A DNA stretch of 40,017 nucleotides from a virus, in the IMG/VR virus record IMGVR_UViG_3300031669_006923, positions 1 through 40,017 of that record; one strand, written 5' to 3'. This document shows positions 30,152 through 38,880 of the stretch, piece after piece (positions within the stretch are counted from its first letter, which is position 1; each line of letters begins with the position of its first letter). The notes beneath the pieces were generated by a model. The model had not been told where the DNA came from and searched no databases. It saw only the letters and a list, made by a program, of their open reading frames with translations. The position numbers and the translations under genes were made by a program.

Positions 30152-32458
30152 ATGGCCGCAGGCAGTGAAGTCCTGAAATTAATCATCGAGGGCGTGGACA
30201 AGTTCTCCGGGGTGTTCGGCTCCCTCGAGCAGAAAATCACCGGCGGGCGCACGGGCCTGGACGCGATGGCGCACATCGGCCTCAAGGCGGCCGAGGCCGT
30301 GGCCAAGCTGGGGGTCGCCGCGGTGGCAGCCGGGGCCGGGCTCGCCGCGCTGTCGGCCAAGTTCGCCGCTGATTTTCAGCAGAAGATGGCGGAAGTCAGC
30401 ACATTGATCACGGGGGTAGCTGAAAAGGATCTGCCCCTGGTCAGAAAGGGGATACTGGATTTATCTACTGAGGTGCCTCAAAGCGCGGTGGTTCTTACCG
30501 ATGCTTTTTATAAAATTCAAAGCGCCACCGGTCTTGGCGCAGAGGCCATGAAGATACTGGAGGCGGCTGCCAGGGGCGCGGTTGCCGGGGTCACCGATGT
30601 CAATACCTATTCGCAGGCCATGCTTGCAGTGATGAAGCCTTTTAAACTGGGGGTGGAAGATGCGGCCCGGGCCGCTGATTTTCTGCAGAACATAATCAAG
30701 GAAGGGAGCGTAAAGGCCGAGGATTTAGCGGCCAATCTGGGAAAAGTTGCATCAGTGGCGGCAGCTTCCGGCACGGACCTGGATACGCTTGGCGCAATGC
30801 TCGCGGTAATAACCAATGAGACCCAGAATGTTGAGCAGTCATTTACTTATCTGCGGGGCGCCATGCTGACTTTCCAGAAACCTACTGACGATGCAAAGGC
30901 GGCTATGGAAGAGTTCGGCATAAAAACGGAGGACGCATCAGGGAAGATACGGCCCCTGATTGATATTTTGGAAGATATTGCGGCTAAAAAACTATCCCTG
31001 AACGAGATCATGCGCATTGTACCGGAGAGAGAGGCAGCCCAATCGATCCTGCAAATGGCGAATAGCTATGATGTGTTGCGGGAGAAGCAGGAGAGCATGC
31101 GCAGCAGCCAGGGCGTGATGATGGAAGCCTTTGACAAGATGATGGGCACCTTCATCAATCAGGCCAAGCTCATGTGGAACTCCATCAAGGCCCTGGGCAT
31201 TGTAATAGGGGAAAATCTCCTGGGCACGCTCGGGGATATCGTGAAGTTTGTAAAGGAAGGTATAGACTGGATCCGCAAGTGGGAGGAGGAGACCGGGACG
31301 ATCAAGCGGTTCATGGAGGGACTGCGGGAGACGGTCCAGGCCAACCTGCAGGCGGTCAGGCAGGCGTTCAATATCGAGACAATAAGCGGGTTTCTCAGGG
31401 TGATAATGGAAGCCGTGGGCTGGTTTGCGAAAGCGGCCACATCTATTGACAATATTAAATTAGGATTAACTCTTGCAAACGGTATTTTGAGCGCCATCGT
31501 CATCGGCGTGACCGCGATCCACGATAGCTGGAAGCTGATCCAGACTGCCGTGGGCGGGTGGATCGAGCTGCTGCAGCGCGGCTACCTCTGGATAGACGAG
31601 AAGATCAACAGGGGGCTGCTCCTGGCCCTCGAGATAATGGACAAGATTCCGCTGGTGGACATGACCGGCCCCATAAAGGAGCTGCAGGAGCGGATTCAGC
31701 AGACGCGCATCATGCTTGACGAGCCGTGGGAGACAAAAGGCCCGGAGCTCTGGACCGGCAAAGCCCTTGACGCCCTGGGCAGCGTGCAGGTGCTGATCGA
31801 TCAGATGGGCACAAAGCCCATCATCCCCCAGGTGGACGCCAAGCCTGCGGTTGACGCAATCGACGCCATAGGGACCGCTCTTGACAAGGCCGCGGCCCAG
31901 GGCGAAAAGCTCCCGGATGCCATCAAGAAGGCCACAGAGGAGGCAAAGAAGCTCACGGAGGAGCAGGAGTTCAAGCTCAAGCTGACCCTCATCGAGACCG
32001 ACGCCCGGGTGAAGATCCAGCAGATGCAGGACGAGACGGATCTGCTGCGGGACAAGCTCAAATTAGAGGTTCAGCTCAATACCGAGGCGGCCAAGGTTGA
32101 CATGGAGAAGCTGAAGGTGCAGTTTGAAAGCTTCCAGGAGATCACCAAGAGCATCTCGGACGACATGGGCGCACTGGTAAAGGGCATATCCGGCGCGGGA
32201 TCGCTGCTTGAGAAGTGGGAGATGGCGGATAGGCTGGAAAGGGCACTTGCGATGCAGCAAAAGCTCGTTGACGCCCAGGTCGCCCTGATGGAGGCCCAGC
32301 GCCGGGCGTTGGACGACCCACAGAAGCGGGTGCGGGAGCATATCATCCGGGTGGTGGAGGCCGATACCACATGGCTGGCCGGGTTCGTGAACTGGCTTTT
32401 GGATCGCATGAAGCTCCAGATCGAAGAGGAAGGGTTTGAGTGTCTGTGCTCAACATAG
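30152..32458 (+). CDS. Tape measure protein (TP901-type minor tail protein)
   Basis: 768 residues, AGGAGG upstream. Residues about 65-300 match the PhageMin_Tail domain (FQQKMAEVSTLITG, DLSTEVPQSAVVLTDAFYKIQSA, NVEQSFTYLRGAMLTFQKP). Hydrophobic segments near 45-70 and about 440-465 (GLTLANGILSAIVIGVTAI); coiled coils in about 570-740. It sets tail length and probably crosses the host membrane during injection. At the usual 0.15 nm per residue it predicts a tail near 115 nm. Parts of the first half are more AT-rich than the flanks. Confidence 0.85.
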   Translation: MAAGSEVLKLIIEGVDKFSGVFGSLEQKITGGRTGLDAMAHIGLKAAEAVAKLGVAAVAAGAGLAALSAKFAADFQQKMAEVSTLITGVAEKDLPLVRKGILDLSTEVPQSAVVLTDAFYKIQSATGLGAEAMKILEAAARGAVAGVTDVNTYSQAMLAVMKPFKLGVEDAARAADFLQNIIKEGSVKAEDLAANLGKVASVAAASGTDLDTLGAMLAVITNETQNVEQSFTYLRGAMLTFQKPTDDAKAAMEEFGIKTEDASGKIRPLIDILEDIAAKKLSLNEIMRIVPEREAAQSILQMANSYDVLREKQESMRSSQGVMMEAFDKMMGTFINQAKLMWNSIKALGIVIGENLLGTLGDIVKFVKEGIDWIRKWEEETGTIKRFMEGLRETVQANLQAVRQAFNIETISGFLRVIMEAVGWFAKAATSIDNIKLGLTLANGILSAIVIGVTAIHDSWKLIQTAVGGWIELLQRGYLWIDEKINRGLLLALEIMDKIPLVDMTGPIKELQERIQQTRIMLDEPWETKGPELWTGKALDALGSVQVLIDQMGTKPIIPQVDAKPAVDAIDAIGTALDKAAAQGEKLPDAIKKATEEAKKLTEEQEFKLKLTLIETDARVKIQQMQDETDLLRDKLKLEVQLNTEAAKVDMEKLKVQFESFQEITKSISDDMGALVKGISGAGSLLEKWEMADRLERALAMQQKLVDAQVALMEAQRRALDDPQKRVREHIIRVVEADTTWLAGFVNWLLDRMKLQIEEEGFECLCST

Positions 32459-32513
32459 TAAACAATTTCCGCCCTTCCCGGACGGATCCGGGATCCCTCC
32501 AGGAAGCAGAATA

Positions 32514-32645
32514 TTGACCAAAGACAAAGGTTGTCCTCACTGCGGCTCGTGGAACCTGCGGCCCTGCCCGCGCCGGGCGGCGCTCTGGTGCCGGGCATGT
32601 AAACGCTGGGTGAATAGACAAGATTTCTCGCTTCGCTCAAAATGA
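32514..32645 (+). CDS. Very small zinc-ribbon protein
   Basis: 43 residues from TTG 32514 (CAGGAAG eight bases upstream). CPHCGSWNLRPCP and CRACKRWVN carry the two knuckles of a zinc ribbon resembling the domain found in IS1 transposases and small regulators. The last residues (DFSLRSK) are encoded by a dispersed repeat (32619-32646). Confidence 0.4.
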   Translation: MTKDKGCPHCGSWNLRPCPRRAALWCRACKRWVNRQDFSLRSK

Positions 32646-32653
32646 CAAAACAG

Positions 32654-32737
32654 GCCTCCTCTCCCCTTGAGGGAGAGGGTGGGGTGAGGGGTGATAATGG
32701 AAAATTCGAAATTCGAAATTCAATATTCGAAATTCTG
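32654..32737 (+). repeat. Two dispersed repeats
   Basis: 32654-32694: 'CTCTCCCCTTGAGGGAGAGG' type. 32701-32737: AATTCGAAATTC-type AT-rich unit with internal ATTCGAAATT copies. Confidence 0.75.
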
Positions 32738-32745
32738 AGGACTTG

Positions 32746-33114
32746 ATGGGCACGATCTTCTGTCGATCCCTGAACGCGGACTACGGTTTCCTGGAGGTGG
32801 GGGAGCCGGAGCCGGCCTCGTATTCCCTGGAGCGCCGCCGCTCGCGCAAGCTCCTTGCCGATGGCGGTGTGCTGTTCACCGACATGGGCCTCTATCCCCA
32901 GGATCGCGACCTGACCGTCAACTGCGAGGTTGACAGGGAGACAAGGGACAAGCTGAAGCTGGCCTTTGAGGATGGCGTCCGCAGCTACGCATATGCCGGC
33001 CGCATGGGGGTGTTCCACGTGGGGCTTTTCCGCATGGAGCCGCGCTGGAGGGACCGCATCACCGATACCTGGTACCTGACCCTGATCCTCCAGATCGAGA
33101 GCGAGGAGACATGA
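32746..33114 (+). CDS. Hypothetical tail protein
   Basis: 122 residues from ATG 32746 (GAGG upstream). NADYGFLEVGEPEPASYSLERRRSRKLLADGGVLFTDMGLYPQDRDLTVNCEVDRE, ending in beta strands (DTWYLTLILQIESEE). Position between tape measure and hub suggests a distal-tail-like protein. The next gene overlaps by four bases. Confidence 0.5.
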   Translation: MGTIFCRSLNADYGFLEVGEPEPASYSLERRRSRKLLADGGVLFTDMGLYPQDRDLTVNCEVDRETRDKLKLAFEDGVRSYAYAGRMGVFHVGLFRMEPRWRDRITDTWYLTLILQIESEET

Positions 33115-34319
33115 GGCACGACGTCCCGTTCGACGTGATGGTGCGCAACGAGGCCCTGATCGATCAGGTCATGAACGATACGGTCAAGCGGCCCTCGGCA
33201 AGGGTCATCTTTTATCCCGACGGGTTCAGCGGCATAGAGCTTCCCTTCACCTCCTTCGAGATCACCCAGCGCGCGGGCGCCATCGATGCGTTCTCCATCA
33301 CCACCCCCGGCACCGAGGCATTCTGGGAGACTTTAGAGATGAGTCCCGTCGGGGACCGGTTCAAGTTCTTCATAAGCTTCGCGGGCAGGGAGATGCAGAT
33401 ATTCGAGGGCATCCCGGACGAACGCAAGGACACCTGGCCCCAGCCCCGGCCCGTGGCCGGAGCCGGGGGCGCGGCCGAGGGATGGACGGGAGGACAGGAC
33501 CCGGTGATCATCACCGGCATGGGGCTTCTGGGGCTGCTGAAATTCATCGAGGGCGCTTATTACGGGCCCTGGAATATGGTGGCGGGATCAGAGCCTATCC
33601 CATATACGGGATACATCGACAAGCTGATTCTGCATTTTCTGCACAAGGCCGGTCTACATGGCGCCGTAATCGACGGCCCGTCCTTTGGATCCAGCCTGCC
33701 ATATCTCATCGAGGACCCCCTTGACGTGAATTATTCCGACGGCTACCAGGCCGTGGCGTCATTGGCGGCCAACATCCACCCGGCCGGCATGATGTTCGTC
33801 ACGCCCAACGGCCACGTGAGGATCAGGTCGAAGAGGCCGGGCAACTTCGCCGGATGGATATTCCATTATTCGGACGTGTTCGAGGAGGACGACCCCGGCA
33901 AGGCCCGGATCATATCCTTTGAGCGCTCCTGGCGGAACACCGATGTCATGACGAGGGTCATGGTCATCTGGAAGGAGGACGCGGCCATCGTGGAGGACTC
34001 CAGCCTGAAGCTCAACTTCGGGGTGCGGCCCATGACCGCCAACCTTCCGCTGATCGACAATGCCCTTGATGCGCTTGAGGCCGCAGATAAGATTCTTGAG
34101 GATGCAAACCGCTGGAGCGTGGGCCTGACCGCCACCATCAATCCCTATCTCCAGATCGGCTCCACCATCAAGGTACACCCCCGCATGGGGCGCAGCGGGC
34201 AGGCGCGGTATGTGGAGGTGGTGCAGCGGAACATCAGCGTGAACCTGTCCGGCATGGAGCCGGTGGTGCAGGAGACCCTGACGTGCAGGGCCATCGAGGG
34301 GGGCCAGGCGTGGGCATAG
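33111..34319 (+). CDS. Tail hub protein (gpD/gp27-like)
   Basis: 402 residues. The N-terminal beta domain (SARVIFYPDGFSGIELPFTSFEITQRAGAIDAFSIT) and the later segments (FKFFISFAGREMQIFEGIPDE; FVTPNGHVRIRSKRPGNF; YVEVVQRNISVNLSGMEPVVQETLTCRA) follow the layout of hub proteins of the P2 gpD/T4 gp27 fold. It follows the tape measure as expected of the baseplate hub in siphoviruses. Medium confidence. Confidence 0.55.
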   Translation: MRHDVPFDVMVRNEALIDQVMNDTVKRPSARVIFYPDGFSGIELPFTSFEITQRAGAIDAFSITTPGTEAFWETLEMSPVGDRFKFFISFAGREMQIFEGIPDERKDTWPQPRPVAGAGGAAEGWTGGQDPVIITGMGLLGLLKFIEGAYYGPWNMVAGSEPIPYTGYIDKLILHFLHKAGLHGAVIDGPSFGSSLPYLIEDPLDVNYSDGYQAVASLAANIHPAGMMFVTPNGHVRIRSKRPGNFAGWIFHYSDVFEEDDPGKARIISFERSWRNTDVMTRVMVIWKEDAAIVEDSSLKLNFGVRPMTANLPLIDNALDALEAADKILEDANRWSVGLTATINPYLQIGSTIKVHPRMGRSGQARYVEVVQRNISVNLSGMEPVVQETLTCRAIEGGQAWA

Positions 34320-35968
34320 GCGTCGTAAAGCAGGACCTGGGCAACGGCCTCTATCTCGTAACCACCGAGGGCGGCAGGGTGCGCAAGGCCTGGTGCGTGG
34401 ACCTGACGCCCGCGCCCGTGGGCGCGACCGTGGCGATGGCCGATGTTTACAACTGGAACTATGTGCAGAACGTGCTTCCGGTGGTGAACGAGGAGCACCC
34501 CTGGGGCCGCAAGGCCACTAACATGTGGAGATTCGCCCGGGAGCTGCCGGCCGCCACGTGTGTCATGAGCTACATCCGGTTCAAGCGCTGGCAGCGGGAG
34601 TGCCCGATGTTCTATTACGGGGTGCTGACCAACGTGGACTATGGCGCGGATCAGTGCTCCGTGCGGCTCATCGGCGACAAGAACCAGACCCTCAACAAGG
34701 TGCCCGTCCAGTACATGACCTGCAACGCCGCGCCTTTCTCCGCGGGCGACGACGTGGTGGTGGAGTTCCTCCACGGGAGCATGATGGCGCCCCGCGTAAT
34801 CGGGTTCGTCATGGAGCCTCTGCCCTGCGATTACATCATATTCCGGGACATGCGGCGCTGGTATCGGAACGTCGGGGCCGGGTCCTATGCCTACGGCGAC
34901 ATGGACCATCCGGGAGCGTTCAGCGGCGACATCACCGCCGGGGATCTCTTTAAGCTCAATCCGGCCAGCGGCCGCATCGAGCAGCTCACCTCCGGCCTCT
35001 ACGGCCGCAATCACGACCTGGATACAAAGGGCGAGTGGATCGTGTTCAACAGGTACAATCACCCCGGGGATAACCCCGCCGTCTCGCCCACCGGCATGTC
35101 CATCTGGAAAATCCGCACTAACGGCAAAGACCTGACGCGCGTGGCGGACAGGCTCTACAACCCCGATCACCCGGAGGAGGTGTGGACGACCTTTCTCCAC
35201 GGCCCGCGCTGGTCAAAGGACAGCGCTCAGATAGCCGTGCCCTGGTCGTCTTTTCTCCTTGCCTGGGACAAGAACGATCCGGATCCGGAGCGCAATTTTT
35301 ACTATGCCGGGTTCGACGCCGGGGGCGTGAGGTATCCGGCCCTTTCCTGGAAGGCGCAGCAGAGCGCGGCATGGAACAATCCGCCCACGGAGACCGTGTT
35401 CTCCACCAGGATCAACGTGCCTCCGTCCGGGAACGATCCTTTTTTACGCTACATGGTCCACCAGGGCCAGGCCGAGATGGGCTGGTCCGCCCTGCGCATC
35501 ACCCCCTGGACAAGAGGGCACAACGACCTGCATTCGTCCCTGAACCCGGTGAACGCGGACCGTATGCTCATAGAGCGCACGAGCCCGGCCGGGGAGATCA
35601 TGGCCGTTGAGGACAATGTGAGCCTCGGCGCCATCATCGAGTACGATCCGGACCATCCCCTGGCAAACGAGGACGGGCTGAGGGTGATCCGGGCCGTGGA
35701 CCCGCCGTGGCTGACCCCGGAGTTCGAGGAGACCGACGACATCAACTGGGCCTGGGGCTACTATGGCTGGCCCTGCTATAACGGCAAACAGACCAAGGCC
35801 GCGTGGGACGTGCGCTCCGCAGTGGTGGAGGGATCTCTGACCCGCGCCATACCAGGCGGGATACAGGTTTACGATATCGCCTCCGACGAGGTAGTTTTCA
35901 CCCTGGGCTGGGGCGTGCAGCCCTGCTTCTGGCAGGCCATATACGGGCTTCGGCCCAAGGAGGAATAG
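34310..35968 (+). CDS. Tail-tip protein with OB-fold and propeller-like region
   Basis: 552 residues from GTG 34310 (GGGG upstream). Residues about 100-170 (YYGVLTNVDYGADQCSVRLIG, PVQYMTCNAAPFSAGDDVVVEFLHGSMMAPRVIGFV) resemble the OB-fold of baseplate spike proteins (gpV/gp5 type). The following 300 residues contain TolB-like segments (DLFKLNPASGRIEQLTSGLYGRNHDL, KGEWIVFNRYN, MSIWKIRTNGKDLTRVADRLYNPD, RWSKDSAQIAVPW), suggesting a beta-propeller. Together a tip protein that may touch the cell surface; this is inference. Confidence 0.5.
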   Translation: MGIGVVKQDLGNGLYLVTTEGGRVRKAWCVDLTPAPVGATVAMADVYNWNYVQNVLPVVNEEHPWGRKATNMWRFARELPAATCVMSYIRFKRWQRECPMFYYGVLTNVDYGADQCSVRLIGDKNQTLNKVPVQYMTCNAAPFSAGDDVVVEFLHGSMMAPRVIGFVMEPLPCDYIIFRDMRRWYRNVGAGSYAYGDMDHPGAFSGDITAGDLFKLNPASGRIEQLTSGLYGRNHDLDTKGEWIVFNRYNHPGDNPAVSPTGMSIWKIRTNGKDLTRVADRLYNPDHPEEVWTTFLHGPRWSKDSAQIAVPWSSFLLAWDKNDPDPERNFYYAGFDAGGVRYPALSWKAQQSAAWNNPPTETVFSTRINVPPSGNDPFLRYMVHQGQAEMGWSALRITPWTRGHNDLHSSLNPVNADRMLIERTSPAGEIMAVEDNVSLGAIIEYDPDHPLANEDGLRVIRAVDPPWLTPEFEETDDINWAWGYYGWPCYNGKQTKAAWDVRSAVVEGSLTRAIPGGIQVYDIASDEVVFTLGWGVQPCFWQAIYGLRPKEE

Positions 35969-37438
35969 ATGGCTCTCGCTGAAAAAAACATACGGTTTTT
36001 CCTCTCCGGGGGCGCGGGGAACAGCGACCCCAAGGCCAGCCTTGGCGGGGAGATGAGCACGACCGAGCTCAAGACCAAGAACGCCAGCAAGGACACGAAT
36101 AATATCACTGGCGTGGTCCTGCGGGACGTGAGCGGGGACTGCCCGGACGGGGCGACCGGCCAGCTCGACTACACGGCTGCCGGGACGCTCCTCAAGTTCA
36201 AGAAGCCCGGGGGCACCCTGGGCGCGGGCGTGGACGTGAGTGCAAACGGCGTTTATCAGGTTTATGATGACGACGGGGCCGTGTTCGCCATCGTGGAGGT
36301 AACGGCCGCAAGCCTTCCCGTGGGAAACGAGCAGGACACGGTAACAGTGGCCGGGCCTCTGCATTATCTGTTCGACGCCATCAAAAAGAGCGAAAACTGG
36401 TATGGCGACGAGGAGCACCGCTGCATATTCGTGGCCAACGACCAGGAGGAGGAGACAGGGACCGTAACCAGCGCGGCAGCGGCAACCCTGACCGATACGG
36501 CCCAGTCCTGGGTCGTGGACGAGCACATGGGGCGGTTCGTCTACGTCTATTCCGGGATCGGCGCCGGGCAGGTGCGGCTCATCGAGAGCAACACCGCGGA
36601 CACCCTGACCGTGTCGCCCGACTGGGGCACGACCCCGGAGGCGGACGATCTTTTCGTCATCTTCAATCTCTACTTCGACGCCAACCTCATCATCGAGACC
36701 GAGAGCGAGGGCGAGCTGGACTCCGGCACGGCCACGGCCGGGGCCGCCACCACCCTCGTGGACAGTGGGCAGACCTGGACCGTGGACGTATATGCCAATA
36801 AGTTCGTCAGGATCATTTCAGGGACCGGCGCCGGCCAGAGCAGGCAGATAGTAAGCAACACCGACACAACTCTGACCATAAACCCGGCCTGGAGCGTGAA
36901 CCCCGCGTCCGGGAGCGTTTATTCCATAACCGACAACGTCCTTGACCTGGGCCTCGAGGCCTGCCAGATAACCGCGGAGGCCATCGACAGCGGGGACGGC
37001 GGCCAGATCTACGGCGGGACCCTGGAGCATTTTCCGCTGGTGGAGGGGACTCTTGTCATTACCGACGCCCTGGGCCAGGAGACGTTCACCGATTACGAGG
37101 GCACCGGGACCCTGGCCGGATCGGCCGGGGGATCCGGGACCATAAACTATGCCACCGGAGTGTGGACCCTGGATTATAACGCCAACCTCGCGGTATCCAC
37201 CGCAATCCTGGCCAACTACGTCAAGTGGCCCCAGGAGATAGCCGACGAGAACACCGCGCCCACGGGCGTCACGTTCGTCCACCCGGTGGCCGGGGCCGTC
37301 CTGACCATCGGGGACCTCTATGGCTCGCAGTATCCCGTGCGCTGGGGGGCAAAGGCCATCTGGCTCAAGTGGCGCGTGCGCAAGGCCGCGGAGCGCGATC
37401 CGGCCACGGCCGTGGTGCAGATCAGCGGGCAGGGGTGA
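35969..37438 (+). CDS. Tail protein with two duplicated beta domains
   Basis: 489 residues, AAGGAGG upstream. Two clear repeats of about 70 residues: GTVTSAAAATLTDTAQSW ... VYSGIGAGQVRLIESNT (about 160-230) and GTATAGAATTLVDSGQTW ... IISGTGAGQSRQIVSNT (about 250-320). The GTGAGQ.R.I.SNT motif is common in phage tail-tip and fibre proteins. N-terminal phage-specific domain; C-terminal WLKWRVRKAAERDPATAVVQI. Likely part of the distal tail. Confidence 0.6.
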   Translation: MALAEKNIRFFLSGGAGNSDPKASLGGEMSTTELKTKNASKDTNNITGVVLRDVSGDCPDGATGQLDYTAAGTLLKFKKPGGTLGAGVDVSANGVYQVYDDDGAVFAIVEVTAASLPVGNEQDTVTVAGPLHYLFDAIKKSENWYGDEEHRCIFVANDQEEETGTVTSAAAATLTDTAQSWVVDEHMGRFVYVYSGIGAGQVRLIESNTADTLTVSPDWGTTPEADDLFVIFNLYFDANLIIETESEGELDSGTATAGAATTLVDSGQTWTVDVYANKFVRIISGTGAGQSRQIVSNTDTTLTINPAWSVNPASGSVYSITDNVLDLGLEACQITAEAIDSGDGGQIYGGTLEHFPLVEGTLVITDALGQETFTDYEGTGTLAGSAGGSGTINYATGVWTLDYNANLAVSTAILANYVKWPQEIADENTAPTGVTFVHPVAGAVLTIGDLYGSQYPVRWGAKAIWLKWRVRKAAERDPATAVVQISGQG

Positions 37439-37441
37439 TAA

Positions 37442-38734
37442 ATGTCCACCACCTGGAATCCGGCCGATAAAAACGCGGCAATCTCCCTCTCAAACGCGAA
37501 TCTGACCGCAGCGGCCACCAACACCGCCCACAAGATGGCCCGGGCCACCCTCTCCAAAGATGCGGGAAAATGGTACTGGGAGATAACGCAAAACGTCGCG
37601 GCCTCGGCATATTCATATCACGGCGTGGCCACGAATCAGGCTACTCTGGCCGGTTTCCTGGGCGCTGACCAATATGGCTGGAGTTACGCGGGCACGGGAT
37701 ACAAGGCCAATGCAAATTCCAGCACGTCTTTTGGGGCCGCGTTCACCGTCGGGGATATCGTCGGAGTGGCCGTTGATATAGACGCCGGGAAGATATGGTT
37801 CAGCAAGAACGGCGTGTGGCAGGCCGGCGGCAACCCGGCCACGGGCGCAAATCCGGCATTTTCTAATCTCTCTGGCAAAACTCTCTTTCCTTCAATAAGC
37901 CTTTATACAAACACCAACCAGGGGACGGCCAATTTCGGGGCGCACTCCTTCCAGTATCCCATCCCGTCGGGCTTCGAGGGGCTGGAAGTCCAGCCCATAA
38001 CCAGAAACCTCAACTGCCAGCGCTTTTTACAGGGATATGCGAACCTTTTGTCCATTCTGAACGTGCAGCGGCCGATCCTCGAGAGTGCGGAATATGGCCG
38101 CCTGATCAACGTGCAGCGGTTCGTGGACGAATACCCTCATCATCACCAGTATCTCAACGCCCAGCGGTACATCCAGGGCCTGACGGCCCTGCCGCGCGGC
38201 CTGAACGTCCAGCGGTTTTTCCAGGGGCTTATTGCCTTGGAGCCGGGCCTGAACGTCCAGCGCCTCATCATGGAGACCCTGGGCGAGTCCCCCAGGGTGT
38301 CCGTGTGGGATAGCCTCAACGCTTATCCCGCGCCCAATTTGAGCTTCGGCCTCCTGGCCCCAGGCGCATCAAGCGAGGCTCAGATTTACCTGTGGAACGA
38401 CCGGGGGGGCCTCTTAGGCAAGTCCCAGACCCTCACGGACGTGGAGCTGGGGATTCTGTGCGGCAACGGCGAGATAGCGGGCCAGGAGGACCCTCTGGGG
38501 CAGGAGATCGTTGACGAGAAGTGGCTCTCTGTCAAGTCTAACGGCGTGCTGGGCAGCGGCATTGTGGATGACGCCCAGGCAGCCTACCAGGCTATAGGAG
38601 GCTCCGCAAGGCGCTCGATCGGGGACATCCCACCCCAGTGCGCCCGCAAAATCCACCTCAAAATGACCCCCCCGGCGTCCCCTGAAACGATAACCGCCTA
38701 TGCCCTTCTTGCAGTCTTTTACGAGGTGGAATAA
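37442..38734 (+). CDS. SPRY-domain tail protein with LNVQR repeats
   Basis: 430 residues. Residues about 1-175 match a SPRY/B30.2 fold (SLSNANLTAAATN, KWYWEITQNVAASAYSYHGVAT, GDIVGVAVDIDAGKIWFSKNGVW, LFPSISLY). Residues about 185-280 carry six short units of pattern LN(V/C/A)QR spaced 14-21 residues (LNCQRF, LNVQRP, INVQRF, LNAQRY, LNVQRF, LNVQRL). The C-terminal part is beta-rich. SPRY domains are binding modules and often appear in phage receptor-binding proteins. Last gene of the tail region. Confidence 0.65.
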   Translation: MSTTWNPADKNAAISLSNANLTAAATNTAHKMARATLSKDAGKWYWEITQNVAASAYSYHGVATNQATLAGFLGADQYGWSYAGTGYKANANSSTSFGAAFTVGDIVGVAVDIDAGKIWFSKNGVWQAGGNPATGANPAFSNLSGKTLFPSISLYTNTNQGTANFGAHSFQYPIPSGFEGLEVQPITRNLNCQRFLQGYANLLSILNVQRPILESAEYGRLINVQRFVDEYPHHHQYLNAQRYIQGLTALPRGLNVQRFFQGLIALEPGLNVQRLIMETLGESPRVSVWDSLNAYPAPNLSFGLLAPGASSEAQIYLWNDRGGLLGKSQTLTDVELGILCGNGEIAGQEDPLGQEIVDEKWLSVKSNGVLGSGIVDDAQAAYQAIGGSARRSIGDIPPQCARKIHLKMTPPASPETITAYALLAVFYEVE

Positions 38735-38776
38735 GGAGAGAAGAGAGTCCCGGGCGTGCGACCGCCCGAAACTGAT

Positions 38777-38874
38777 ACCTGTTGACCCAGGCATCCCGAA
38801 AGATCGGCGCTCCCCTCGCAGCCCTCATGAGGGCGGGGGTAGTATATGTGCTGATCTTGGAAAGGTCAACAGGT
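38777..38874. promoter_or_regulatory. Inverted repeat and GATC sites upstream of the methylase gene
   Basis: ACCTGTTGACC (38777-38787) and its exact inverse (38864-38874) bracket 76 bp that contain GATC at 38802-38805 and 38853-38856 and an AT-rich TAGTATATG segment. The 146-bp spacer has no gene. It could control the methylase, by a bound protein or by methylation; unproved. Confidence 0.4.
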
Positions 38875-38880
38875 TTTATT

